DNA of 62,779 nucleotides from a virus, in IMG/VR virus record IMGVR_UViG_3300010413_002075, positions 1 through 62,779 of that record; one strand, given 5' to 3'. The notes beneath the pieces were generated by a model that made no database searches, was not told the DNA's origin, and saw only the letters and a list, made by a program, of their open reading frames with translations. The position numbers were made by a program, and so were the translations under genes. Of this stretch, positions 18,161 to 27,225 are shown piece after piece (the first letter of the stretch is position 1; every line of letters begins with the position of its first letter).

Positions 18161-18670
18161 TTACCAGGCTGGACCATCATTATCATCTTCCTCAATATCC
18201 ATACCATTAAAACCTGACATTTTTTCGTGTGTATATGCACGATCTAAAATCTTTTTGCACATATAATGCATCTTATTAAAACTATCATATTTGCTATTAA
18301 TCCATTTAGCAAAAGCCAGCACTTCATCATATCTATTACAAGCTTCTATATAATCGTCATCTACTGAAGCCATAGCCTCTCGTAATTTATCTGTCTTAAT
18401 TTTTTTGTCGTCCTTGTATTTAACGAAAGCACGATTATATGCCAAAGTCTTTTTGGTTTTGGCCTTGGCTACATGGGCAGTTGCAATAGCTAACATTTCA
18501 CCGCAAATATCCGCACCACGCAAATATTTGGTAGCTAAAACTTCAGCGTTATTAAGATCAATATTGCCATCTCTAGGTAGTGCGTTTGACAATTCTCGAA
18601 TTTCAGATGTGTCAATATCCAATGGACTGAACTCAGTCCCTATTAAATCTCGTACGGTCAATTTATCCAT
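18161..18670 (-). CDS. Helical protein, possible UvsY-like recombination mediator
   Basis: 169 aa from the ATG at 18670 (GGAG 6 bases upstream). The C-terminal half is helical: KTDKLREAMASVDDDYIEAC, then FAKWINSKYDSFNKMHYMCK. Its order (basic helix, acidic turn, aromatic helix) resembles T4 UvsY, which loads RecA-type proteins onto SSB-coated DNA. Position beside the ssDNA-binding protein and near recA supports that. Similarity is weak and seen only by eye, so the function remains a proposal. Confidence 0.45.
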   Translation of the reverse strand: MDKLTVRDLIGTEFSPLDIDTSEIRELSNALPRDGNIDLNNAEVLATKYLRGADICGEMLAIATAHVAKAKTKKTLAYNRAFVKYKDDKKIKTDKLREAMASVDDDYIEACNRYDEVLAFAKWINSKYDSFNKMHYMCKKILDRAYTHEKMSGFNGMDIEEDDNDGPAW

Positions 18671-18950
18671 TTTTAACTCCAATAGCTTTTTCAATTGCAC
18701 TCAATCTTTTGTCATTCGATCTCATATTTTGGTTAATCATGAGATTTTGTATAAAAAATAATATTGCCCAAGGGATACTTTTAGTAGGATGAATCATAAT
18801 AATAATTCCATCATCATCAGTATCAAATAAGTCTCTAAAATATACTTCGCCCGATTGTTTGTCATCCGAATATTGTTCGACCAGTTTTTGATAATATTCG
18901 TATTCTAATTGGGTCAAATCAACTTTTTGATATCCTATCCCTTTAATCAT
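18663..18950 (-). CDS. Small hypothetical protein
   Basis: 95 aa with GGAG 6 bases before the ATG. The middle holds an acidic stretch (DLFDTDDDGIIIMIHPTKS) followed by a hydrophobic helix (PWAILFFIQNLMI), which may be membrane-associated or a buried interface. It overlaps the next gene by 8 bases. I do not recognise it. Confidence 0.55.
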   Translation of the reverse strand: MIKGIGYQKVDLTQLEYEYYQKLVEQYSDDKQSGEVYFRDLFDTDDDGIIIMIHPTKSIPWAILFFIQNLMINQNMRSNDKRLSAIEKAIGVKNG

Positions 18951-18953
18951 CTA

Positions 18954-19508
18954 TTACTCCGATCTTCGAAAAGAGCCGCCCGTTCCATTTTTAATCATGT
19001 CTTGTCTTTGATGTTGTAATTCTCTATTTACTAATTCATGTGTATTGACATTTTCATCATCTAGCAATATATTGTCTTCGTCACCAAATCCATATCTATC
19101 TTTGACGGCACCGGCCAATACTTCATCACGCATCTTTTTCAAGATCTCTTTTGCTTCAGCTTGCTGTTTTGCTTTATATTCAGCGTCCGGATCTTCCTCT
19201 TCTTGAACTTCCACAGTTTCTTCTTCACTTACCTCCATTATACCCTCTTCGCTTTCATTTTGTAAAGCTGGTTGTGGACCTTCTTGAAATAATTGTTTAA
19301 CTTCAAAATTAGCCACTATTAATGAAGCAAGCTTATCAATATCTACTCCTTTTACGACAATTTGACTATCTAATAATGTGCGCAAACTAAGGAAAGCTGC
19401 TAGTTTAGCTTTCTGCATAATATACTTTCCACAGGCAGGACATTGATTGTTATTTATGGCATGAGTAAATTCTGGTCTAATTACGACGCCACAACTCTCA
19501 CATTTCAT
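18954..19508 (-). CDS. Zinc-ribbon protein with acidic linker
   Basis: 184 aa. An N-terminal ribbon CESCGV ... CPACGKY (residues 3-26) is followed by a helical segment, a very acidic linker (EVSEEETVEVQEEEDPDAEY) and a helical basic C-terminus. It directly follows dnaE, 4 bases downstream of its stop, so it may be a replisome accessory. No named family recognised. Confidence 0.6.
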   Translation of the reverse strand: MKCESCGVVIRPEFTHAINNNQCPACGKYIMQKAKLAAFLSLRTLLDSQIVVKGVDIDKLASLIVANFEVKQLFQEGPQPALQNESEEGIMEVSEEETVEVQEEEDPDAEYKAKQQAEAKEILKKMRDEVLAGAVKDRYGFGDEDNILLDDENVNTHELVNRELQHQRQDMIKNGTGGSFRRSE

Positions 19509-19512
19509 TTTA

Positions 19513-22500
19513 TTACCCCACTTCTTCTAACGAATTTAATACTAGCATATGGTTCCCCTTATAAACATTGACTTTACAAAGGGCACGTATTGGCTTGCCA
19601 GTTACTATTTTGTCATTAACATACTTCCACATTTCTGGCCACACCTTCATAGTTGCACTATTTTGATTTTTATCTACCACAGTACAACTTCCATATACTT
19701 TTCCTTTATTCTTACCACTTTTGGTTTTAGGCTGTGTAACATTTTCTACTATAACCTCAACTCTTATTGGAGTGCCTTCAGCTAATTTCTTAAGCCTCTT
19801 TAATGGCGTACCTTTATTTGTGAAAAATCCTCCATATAAATCGTTGATATCTCCAGAAACATAATCGCCTAAAGTTTCTCCTTCTGCAATGAGTATGTCT
19901 CTTTTAGCCCACTCATTATCAAAATCATCTGTTGTGAATTCAAAATCATCCATAAGCTTCCAAGCATCCATGCCACTTTTAGCGTGTTTTTCGGCATGTT
20001 TGTTCGCCTTAGTACGAATATCTGCATAATATGTAAACGCAGCTTTTCTAGTGATACCGAAGCTATCAAAACATCCAGCTTTAGCCAATGGCTGTATAAC
20101 ATTCTTTCTTACCAAACTGGATTTAGTTCTATATAAGAAATCGGCAAATGATGTAAATGGATGTTCATTTCTGGTTTCTATAATATTCTGTACGGCCTTG
20201 ACGCCCACGCCTTTAACAGCTGCTAAGCCCATAATGATTGTTTTATCATTAGCTACTGTAAAATATTCGCCACTCTTATTAATGTCTGGAGCTACAATTT
20301 TTATTCCCATTCTAGCGGCTTCTTTTTTATACAATTTGATTTTTTCTTCACTAGAGGATTGTTTTTCAACTTCAGACTTCAGGGCAGCTGCCATGAAGGC
20401 TGCTGGATAATGATGCTTGTAATATGCCGTATGATAGCCATTCAAACTATAAAATATTCCATGTGGTTTATTGAACCCATAACCTTCAAATGGATCTACT
20501 ATTTCTTCCCAAATCTCTATGGCTTCTTTCTTATCCAATTTACTGTGCTCCATGGCACCTTTAATAAAGTTCACACGAAGCTTTTCGACCATTTCTGGAT
20601 GTTTGCCCTTATATTTGGTTAACTTTCGCAGCCCATCGGCCTCGTTTAAATCCCATCCAGCCACCACATTAGCGAACTTCATAAGTTGATCTTCATATAC
20701 ACATACACCTAATGTATCTTCAAACGCTTTCTGTACGCATGCATGCTTATGAGTTACTTTTTTGGTTCCATTCCTATAAGCTATATAGGCTTCTCTGGAT
20801 TTGACTGCCGAGGGTCTACCCAAGGCATTGACTAAACTTAGATCTTCTATATTTTGTGGTTGAATGCGCTTACATATATTACGCATGTGTGGAGAGCTAA
20901 CTTGAAACACACACATTGTGTGTCCTTTAGATATCATATTCCACACGCCCTTATCATCAAATGGAACTAATTCTGGGGTGTCAGGACAAGTACCGCCTAA
21001 TTTTTGTACATTATCAATAGTGCTATCAATAACCTTAAGATGTTCAAGCCCTAATAGGTCCATCTTAATTAAACCTTCTTCTTCACACCGTTCCTTTTCA
21101 TATTGTACCGAAACTGCTCCTTTCTTATCATAGCGTAATGGAACTAGTTCGCTTAAATCTCGGTCACTGACCACAATTCCCGCTGCATGAGTAGAAAATG
21201 TCTTTTCCAAACCAACAAGTTTTCGTCCATATTTTTCTAGATCTGGATAAGTAGAACAAAATTCTCTAAATTTCTCTGACTGGTGTAAGGCATCATCAAA
21301 GGTCTTGGCATCATCTGGTATTGAGTTAGTAATTTCATTAGCAATCTTAAATGCATCGCTTTTACTTCCACCCAATTGCAGAGATCTGGCCACATCCTTA
21401 ATTACTACCTTAGGTGTCATTGTAGATAAGTTCGAAACATGCGCAACACATCTTCTGCCATATCGATTTACAATATATTGCTCAACCCAATCTCTTCCAT
21501 CTGGAGAGAAATCGGTATCTATATCTGGGAAGGCTTTCTTATATATATTGATAAATCTTTCAAAAAGCAAGTCATATTGAAGTGGATCAACTTCATGGAT
21601 ATCCAACAAGTGTGCCACCAAACATCCGCCAACACTGCCTCGACCAGGACCAACTCTGATTCCTTGTTCTTTAGCTTTCATGATAAAGTCGGACGTAATC
21701 AAAAGATAAGAGCAAAAATTACGCAATTCAAGAACTTTGATTTCTTTAATCATGCGCTCTTTGTATATTTCTCTTTTTGCTTTTGGCAGGCGTGCAAACT
21801 TCTTTTTGAACGCTTTAATGCAGCGGTATCTTAAAAAGGCATGGTCTTCTTGTTCTGGAAGCTGCTTTTGCTTTTGTTTCCATTTTAGGAAATCCGAATA
21901 ATCTTTTTCTTGAGTAGCATCAAATTTAGGAAACTTGACTTCTTCGCTATCTAGATATACTGGCTCCTCACATTTATTCGCTATTTCAACAGAATTTTTA
22001 CATACTTCTAGGGCTAGCTTGCGATTGAATTTATCAGAAAAATATCCAATAACATCGCCAGCCGATTTCATATAAAATTCTTGAACTTCATATCTGTGTC
22101 TGTTAGTATCACTGAGCGGTTTCTTCTCATTGATTGCCATCAACATGTCGTGAATCTCGGCATCTTCTTTATCAAGATAATGCACGTCACAAGTAGCAAC
22201 CAATGGAATATCTAATTCTTTAGCAACATGTGTCAATTTTTTATTAATGTAAGATTGGTCTACTGTAATGATAGGCTCACCGTTAGCATCAAGTATGACC
22301 TTACTGGTTTTTCGATCCTTTTGGAAAACTTTCAAATCATGAGGTTGCACTTCTAGATACAAATCAGAGCCAAAAATTTCCTTTAATTGGCTTGCTATCT
22401 TTAATACTTGCACACAACAAGCTTCTTTGTCCCAAAGATTATCTTCATTAAGTTGAAACATTGCCTTGGACAATGGGCCTGTGCCACATGCCGTAAGACA

Positions 22501-22908
22501 TATTATGCCTTCTTTGTGTTCTTTTAAGATATTCCAATCTACTCTTGGGAATACTTTATCCAAAACTGGAACATACACATAATTAACATATCCCTTATAA
22601 TTTATTTGCAATAAATTACGGTATCCGATTTCGTTTTTAGCAAGCAATACAAGGTGACGCCGTTTTTCTTTAGGATCATCGAGGTCATTTACAAAATAAA
22701 CCTCACACCCTGGAATATATTTGACACCATGTTTCTTGGATGCTCGGCGTGCATCAAAAACTGCCGCCATAGTTCCATGATCAGTAATGGCTAAAGCTGG
22801 TTGCTTTAATTCTTTAGCGCGTGCAAACATGGCATCTACTGATGTCATCGCGTCTTGCATACTTCCTATGGATGTATGCGCATGCAAATGTACAAAACTG
22901 TCACTCAT
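19513..22908 (-). CDS. dnaE: DNA polymerase III alpha subunit
   Basis: 1131 aa, nearly the size of bacterial DnaE (about 1160). The N-terminal PHP domain has HLHAHTS at 7-13 and ITDHGTM. The C-family polymerase palm has PGRGSVGG at 421-428 and the catalytic PDIDTDF at 461-467. A helix-hairpin-helix area and an OB domain end the protein. It is the replicative polymerase of this phage. Proofreading might come from the PHP domain or from the DEDDh exonuclease at 40641-41177. No clamp or clamp loader is in this window. Confidence 0.97.
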   Translation of the reverse strand: MSDSFVHLHAHTSIGSMQDAMTSVDAMFARAKELKQPALAITDHGTMAAVFDARRASKKHGVKYIPGCEVYFVNDLDDPKEKRRHLVLLAKNEIGYRNLLQINYKGYVNYVYVPVLDKVFPRVDWNILKEHKEGIICLTACGTGPLSKAMFQLNEDNLWDKEACCVQVLKIASQLKEIFGSDLYLEVQPHDLKVFQKDRKTSKVILDANGEPIITVDQSYINKKLTHVAKELDIPLVATCDVHYLDKEDAEIHDMLMAINEKKPLSDTNRHRYEVQEFYMKSAGDVIGYFSDKFNRKLALEVCKNSVEIANKCEEPVYLDSEEVKFPKFDATQEKDYSDFLKWKQKQKQLPEQEDHAFLRYRCIKAFKKKFARLPKAKREIYKERMIKEIKVLELRNFCSYLLITSDFIMKAKEQGIRVGPGRGSVGGCLVAHLLDIHEVDPLQYDLLFERFINIYKKAFPDIDTDFSPDGRDWVEQYIVNRYGRRCVAHVSNLSTMTPKVVIKDVARSLQLGGSKSDAFKIANEITNSIPDDAKTFDDALHQSEKFREFCSTYPDLEKYGRKLVGLEKTFSTHAAGIVVSDRDLSELVPLRYDKKGAVSVQYEKERCEEEGLIKMDLLGLEHLKVIDSTIDNVQKLGGTCPDTPELVPFDDKGVWNMISKGHTMCVFQVSSPHMRNICKRIQPQNIEDLSLVNALGRPSAVKSREAYIAYRNGTKKVTHKHACVQKAFEDTLGVCVYEDQLMKFANVVAGWDLNEADGLRKLTKYKGKHPEMVEKLRVNFIKGAMEHSKLDKKEAIEIWEEIVDPFEGYGFNKPHGIFYSLNGYHTAYYKHHYPAAFMAAALKSEVEKQSSSEEKIKLYKKEAARMGIKIVAPDINKSGEYFTVANDKTIIMGLAAVKGVGVKAVQNIIETRNEHPFTSFADFLYRTKSSLVRKNVIQPLAKAGCFDSFGITRKAAFTYYADIRTKANKHAEKHAKSGMDAWKLMDDFEFTTDDFDNEWAKRDILIAEGETLGDYVSGDINDLYGGFFTNKGTPLKRLKKLAEGTPIRVEVIVENVTQPKTKSGKNKGKVYGSCTVVDKNQNSATMKVWPEMWKYVNDKIVTGKPIRALCKVNVYKGNHMLVLNSLEEVG

Positions 22909-22909
22909 A

Positions 22910-23263
22910 TTACTTTCCTTGCTCTTCGATTACAACAGGCATATTTAATTTATTAGATATCCATTGTGCTAAACAATTTTCAAACTCTATTTTGCGTACT
23001 GCTTTGCTCAAATCTGTGTTAGCAAATTTTTTGGGCATTACAAATTTAATTACTTTTGCATTGAGGCGTCCTTCTATATGGTATCCCCCATTAGCATCAA
23101 TTCGTAACAAGCTAACTGATTTCAGCGGATATACTGGTTTTCCAAAGCCCTTAAAATATCCAGCTATATCTCTGTCAATTTGACATGGTAATGAATAAAA
23201 AAGTGAAAGACATTTGGAACATCCAGATTGTTTTATTTTTACTATATCCGCGAATTTAAGCAT
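22910..23263 (-). CDS. Hypothetical protein with CxxC motif
   Basis: 117 aa from the ATG at 23263, preceded by AAGGGG; an upstream in-frame start would lie inside the terminator hairpin. A CSKCLSLFYSLPC cluster near residue 15 and a basic central region are visible. It ends one base before dnaE starts, so it shares that message. Function unknown. Confidence 0.6.
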   Translation of the reverse strand: MLKFADIVKIKQSGCSKCLSLFYSLPCQIDRDIAGYFKGFGKPVYPLKSVSLLRIDANGGYHIEGRLNAKVIKFVMPKKFANTDLSKAVRKIEFENCLAQWISNKLNMPVVIEEQGK

Positions 23264-23277
23264 ATCGTCCCCTTGTA

Positions 23278-23322
23278 ATAAAACGAGAGTGCAGATATAA
23301 AAAATATCATACACTCTCGTTA
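23278..23322 (-). terminator. Intrinsic terminator between 23330-23545 and the dnaE operon
   Basis: AACGAGAGTG at 23282-23291 pairs perfectly with CACTCTCGTT at 23312-23321. An inner GATAT/ATATC stem extends it, and the minus-strand RNA continues as UUUUAUU. It closes the trigger factor operon. Confidence 0.8.
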
Positions 23323-23329
23323 TGTTGTT

Positions 23330-23545
23330 TTACTTCACAAATACAGAAAGGCCAACATCCACGTCCCCAGTTTGATGGGATAATAGTGCCTTTAGCACAT
23401 CTCCCATATCATAATTGCCTGCGGTAATGGTATCAACGTCAGCCTCCAAAACCAACTTGACCCTTTCTGAATCTTTCGTCTTCTTTACCTGAAAGGTTGC
23501 TACCTTAAACCCTGTTACTGATTGCTTTGTTGCTTCTGTCGACAT
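23330..23545 (-). CDS. Small hypothetical protein after trigger factor
   Basis: 71 aa from the ATG at 23545, preceded by GAGGA. Sequence pattern suggests a compact beta fold (GFKVATFQVKKTKDSERVKL ... VDVGLSVFVK). It overlaps the end of the trigger factor gene by 41 bases in another frame and is followed directly by a terminator. Function unknown. Confidence 0.6.
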   Translation of the reverse strand: MSTEATKQSVTGFKVATFQVKKTKDSERVKLVLEADVDTITAGNYDMGDVLKALLSHQTGDVDVGLSVFVK

Positions 23546-24824
23546 CTTCTTCCTCACTTTCCTGATTAGCATGGTCGATTATAAAATCTATGGTACTTGA
23601 CGTTTTCAAGACTCCCATAAAATTATCCATTTGTCCTGAGTTATACAAATTACTAACTAATTCATCTTTTGACATGTTGTTCTTTGCAGCATGTTCATTA
23701 AGCAATTTATTTAATTCTTCAGGAGTTACTTCTATAGCTTCTTCTTTTTCATAAATGGCATCTAATATTATTGCTCTCTTAACATTTTTCTCAGCTGCTT
23801 CAAGCAATGCATCCCTGCCTTGTTGTGGTAAATTTTGCAATTTATTCTTACCTAACATTCTCAACATTTCTTTTTCAACCATAGACTTAGGAGCTTCGAA
23901 CGAATTAAGCTCTAATAGTTTAGCTGTAATTTGGCCATCTAAAAGGAATCTGTCATGCAATCTGCGCTCTTTAGATGTTTCGGCTCTAACATGATTTTCT
24001 AATTCTTCTACAGACTCATAACCAACCATCATTGCTAAATCTTCATTGACTTCCGCCAATTTAGTTTCTACTATACTGTGTACAGTAATAGCAAACTTAG
24101 CTTCTTTTCCGGCCAAATGACTCGCTCTATATTCTTTTGGAAATGTGACAACAATGTTTTTATTTTCTCCAGCTTTCATGCCAACGATTTGGTCTTCGAA
24201 TCCTGGTATAAAGTTGCCTTTGCCCAAATTGTCTACAGAAAATCCTTGAGCAGCTCCTCCGTCAAATGGTTTACCATCAACATATCCTATAAAATCCATA
24301 ACTAATGAGTCGCCAAATTTAGCTCCACGATCAGTTATCTGTCTTTTTTCAGCGAATTGTTCTTGATATTTAGACATCATGGCATTAAACAATTCTTCTT
24401 CATCATGCTGTGGGAAATCTAATTGTAGATTGTCATATCCAATAGGATCAAGTTTTGGTAAAACCTCAACCGTAAAATCAACTGAATATGAGTTATCGAA
24501 TCCAAATTTACCCGGATACTCGTCTCCAGTCTTCATGTCAGAAACAATCGGATTACCTACAGGGTTTATTTCACTATCTTTGAGAGCTTTAGCGTAATAT
24601 TCTCCGATAATCATTTGTGTGACTGACGGTCTAGCTTTTTGGCCAAAAAATTGTTTGATTCTTTGTACAGGCGCCTTGCCTTTTCTGAATCCTGGAACCT
24701 GCACTTGATTTTTGATGCTGTTAAAAAATTCATCGAATTTCTTATCAACTACTTCTGACGGGACATTAATTGAAACTTTATACTCGGTTTCACTTAATGC
24801 TTCAACTTTCACTGTATCTTCCAT
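23505..24824 (-). CDS. tig: Trigger factor chaperone
   Basis: 439 aa, about the length of bacterial trigger factor. The ribosome-binding signature GFRKGKAP is at 45-52. An FKBP-type prolyl isomerase domain follows (GDSLVMDFIGYVDGKPFDGG), then the helical substrate-cradling C-domain. It binds ribosomal protein L23 and shelters nascent chains. Its presence with IF3, EF-Ts, DnaJ and tmRNA suggests takeover of translation and early folding. Confidence 0.96.
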   Translation of the reverse strand: MEDTVKVEALSETEYKVSINVPSEVVDKKFDEFFNSIKNQVQVPGFRKGKAPVQRIKQFFGQKARPSVTQMIIGEYYAKALKDSEINPVGNPIVSDMKTGDEYPGKFGFDNSYSVDFTVEVLPKLDPIGYDNLQLDFPQHDEEELFNAMMSKYQEQFAEKRQITDRGAKFGDSLVMDFIGYVDGKPFDGGAAQGFSVDNLGKGNFIPGFEDQIVGMKAGENKNIVVTFPKEYRASHLAGKEAKFAITVHSIVETKLAEVNEDLAMMVGYESVEELENHVRAETSKERRLHDRFLLDGQITAKLLELNSFEAPKSMVEKEMLRMLGKNKLQNLPQQGRDALLEAAEKNVKRAIILDAIYEKEEAIEVTPEELNKLLNEHAAKNNMSKDELVSNLYNSGQMDNFMGVLKTSSTIDFIIDHANQESEEEDVDRSNKAISNRV

Positions 24825-24826
24825 GC

Positions 24827-25576
24827 TTACCTCTTAAGTTTTTGCATAAATTCTTCTCTATAACGATCGAGCTGTTTTTCAAATGCTGATCCTCTCATAC
24901 CATCTGCTAAATCTTCTTCTGCTTTTTTAATTTCATCATCATCTAAGGTGTATTTGTCATTTCTATAAAGTAGTTCTTTGAGTTTATCTGTCCATATTTT
25001 GGCAATAACATCAAAATCAGGTGCCAATTTGGATATCAATCTATCATCATAAAGTGTATCAACTACTACCATATTTTCTGGAATATTGAGTCCTTGATAA
25101 TATGCCAATACAGCATCTTTAAGCGCCCATCTAGTCAAATCATTTTGAGATGGGAAATGTTTGCTTTCTACTTTGGCTTTTTCGTCAGCAACTTCTTGCC
25201 CTAGCACAGCCATTAAATTGCCAAATCTAGGTTTTAGTTCTTCTTCTCTTTTTGGATCAATAATTGGCTCTGGTTTAATTTCTGGTAGTTGTATTGATAC
25301 TTCTTCTAATGCCTTTTTGCATTCCAAGCAATCATTATAAGTAGAATTTTTTGATAAGCCACGATGTCTTAGATCATGTATAATAGCTATAATTTGCCTT
25401 GTTGAATATAGGTACTTAAAATTATGTGCCAGAAATTTACGTTCAGCCGCTATTTGATCTAATAAATATTGGCGTTTAATTCCTTTTTTATGTAAATCAA
25501 ATTCGTGCCTTACAATTGCTTTACGAGCAGCAATTTTTTGATTTAAGATTAGAAGTTTTAGATGAAGTTTATACAT
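24827..25576 (-). CDS. Hypothetical helical protein
   Basis: 249 aa. The N-terminal 75 residues are very basic and helical (RHEFDLHKKGIKRQYLLDQI). A CLEC pair follows at about 84-87, and the C-terminal half is acidic and helical. It ends 3 bases before the trigger factor start codon. No recognisable family; the basic N-terminus could bind nucleic acid. Confidence 0.55.
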   Translation of the reverse strand: MYKLHLKLLILNQKIAARKAIVRHEFDLHKKGIKRQYLLDQIAAERKFLAHNFKYLYSTRQIIAIIHDLRHRGLSKNSTYNDCLECKKALEEVSIQLPEIKPEPIIDPKREEELKPRFGNLMAVLGQEVADEKAKVESKHFPSQNDLTRWALKDAVLAYYQGLNIPENMVVVDTLYDDRLISKLAPDFDVIAKIWTDKLKELLYRNDKYTLDDDEIKKAEEDLADGMRGSAFEKQLDRYREEFMQKLKR

Positions 25577-25581
25577 TTACA

Positions 25582-26412
25582 TTACCTATTGAATAATTCT
25601 CTAACCAATTTGTTGTTGGCCAATTCCTTCAATTTCATATTGGCGCCAGCTCCAGATAATCCTACTTCTTCGGCTGCTGCCTTTATAGAATAATCTTGAA
25701 AATAAATAAGCTCAAGAATTTTTACTACACGAGGATCTTCATTTTCTAACCATTTACGCATATCGTGCATAAAAATTACACTTTCATCTATGCATTCGGC
25801 TTCATCTCCTATAATAGGATCTTGATAATCTGGCATATTCTCATAAAGCCCGCCAGGACGAAGCATAGATTCACTTACTTCTGGAATAGTCATGGGCATT
25901 TTCTTAGTATTATCATCAATAACTCGGCCGCACTCATGACACTTTATTTCATAAAATTCACCTAATTTATGAATAAAGGAATGACCACAATCACATTGCA
26001 CATTAAATACTCCAACTTTAAGATATGTGGCATTTTTAGAAATTCTACTTCTGTTACGTATCTCATTAATCAATCTACGATTAACGCGCATTTCAATGAA
26101 TGTTGATAATTTAGTATCTTTATGTGGATCATACTTTGGTATGCCTTCTAATATATGTACTATTATATCTTGCCTGGTGTCCTCAAATAAATTACCATTA
26201 AAATGATATCTGTTTGCTAGTTTGTGGATTAGCGGCTTTAGCTTTTCGATAACTTCTTTATAGCCTATTCCGGTCCTAGTGTCAACATATATTTTTGAAT
26301 CATACAATGTTACCGTACCAGCAAATCCAGAACATTCTCCGGTTTCTTCATCAATGAAATACCTAAAATCTTCATGAGATTGAGTGTTCTTCTTACTGTT
26401 AATGGTTTTCAT
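25582..26412 (-). CDS. Sigma-70-like factor with zinc-ribbon insert
   Basis: 276 aa from the ATG at 26412 (TAGGAG upstream). Region 2-like sequence: LFEDTRQDIIVHILEGIPKY followed by LSTFIEMRVNRRLINEIRNR. A ribbon of CDCGHSF ... CHECG is inserted after it. Region 4-like HTH at the end: YSIKAAAEEVGLSGAGANMK. It probably directs host RNA polymerase to a class of phage promoters, as T4 gp55 does for late genes. The zinc ribbon between regions 2 and 4 is unusual. Confidence 0.75.
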   Translation of the reverse strand: MKTINSKKNTQSHEDFRYFIDEETGECSGFAGTVTLYDSKIYVDTRTGIGYKEVIEKLKPLIHKLANRYHFNGNLFEDTRQDIIVHILEGIPKYDPHKDTKLSTFIEMRVNRRLINEIRNRSRISKNATYLKVGVFNVQCDCGHSFIHKLGEFYEIKCHECGRVIDDNTKKMPMTIPEVSESMLRPGGLYENMPDYQDPIIGDEAECIDESVIFMHDMRKWLENEDPRVVKILELIYFQDYSIKAAAEEVGLSGAGANMKLKELANNKLVRELFNR

Positions 26413-26420
26413 TTTGGCTC

Positions 26421-27215
26421 CTACCAGGCTTTTTGGGCCGGACAAATTTCTTTAAAATCACACCAATTACAGAGTCTAGTTGGAATCGGAGTCCATACAT
26501 CTTCGGCTCTTATTTTGTCAGCATAAGCTATAAGTTCTTTCTCTATTTTATCTACATCCTCAATTGTAAAATCATAACTCTTGAATCTAGAATCATGCCT
26601 CAACAAAACATAAGACCCACGAAATGATTCTATGTCTGGATATTCACGTCGTAACCATAATCCATAAACTAACAATTGGAAATCATCCATATACTGAACA
26701 TTCTTAGTGGTTTTATAGTCAATGATATGGAACCGTCCATCTTTCATTATATCAACACGATCCAAAAATCCTCTGATTAAGACTCTATCGTTGATATTGA
26801 ATTTAAAAGATGTTTCGACGCCTTGTACTTCTGGAAGCCCTTCTTTTTTGAGCATTCCAAGATATCCCATTTTTTGATTACCGTCTTGATCGGTATATTT
26901 AATGCTCAATAAATCTTTAGCTTCCTGTATTAAATCATCTGACATTTTTGGAAATGCCTTGCGAGCCTTAGCAAAAGATTTTCCCATTAGCTTGGCGTAA
27001 TCTTTCTTTTCTACTTTTTGTTTCATGCATGTTTCATGAAAAAACTCTAAAGTTTTGTGACACAGATTTCCTAAGTCAAAATGTGCCCATTCCTTTTTAG
27101 GTGCTTTCTCAATATAATTGAAAAAGTATTTTCTGGGACATTGTTCGTAGGTTTTTACAGAGCTTGCTGAAAGTTTTATCAGTTGTGTCCCTCTGTCTTG
27201 TTTGTTAATTGTCAT
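26421..27215 (-). CDS. Cas4/RecB-like PD-(D/E)XK nuclease with Fe-S cysteines
   Basis: 264 aa. Motifs: LSASSVKTYEQCPRKYFFNY at the N-terminus, GFLDRVDIM and IIDYKTTK for the active site (Asp ... Asp-x-Lys), then FQLLVYGLW. Four cysteines, Cys26 and Cys249/252/258 (CNWCDFKEIC), fit the Fe-S cluster of AddB/Cas4 nucleases. It would act as a DNA exonuclease in recombination or end processing. No CRISPR array or other cas gene is here, so it is not a CRISPR component in this context. Confidence 0.88.
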   Translation of the reverse strand: MTINKQDRGTQLIKLSASSVKTYEQCPRKYFFNYIEKAPKKEWAHFDLGNLCHKTLEFFHETCMKQKVEKKDYAKLMGKSFAKARKAFPKMSDDLIQEAKDLLSIKYTDQDGNQKMGYLGMLKKEGLPEVQGVETSFKFNINDRVLIRGFLDRVDIMKDGRFHIIDYKTTKNVQYMDDFQLLVYGLWLRREYPDIESFRGSYVLLRHDSRFKSYDFTIEDVDKIEKELIAYADKIRAEDVWTPIPTRLCNWCDFKEICPAQKAW

Positions 27216-27225
27216 TAGCTATCCT

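Noticed and set aside
26421-27215. CRISPR-associated Cas4
   Set aside because: The fold matches Cas4/AddB nucleases, but no repeat-spacer array or other cas gene is present; the context is phage recombination.
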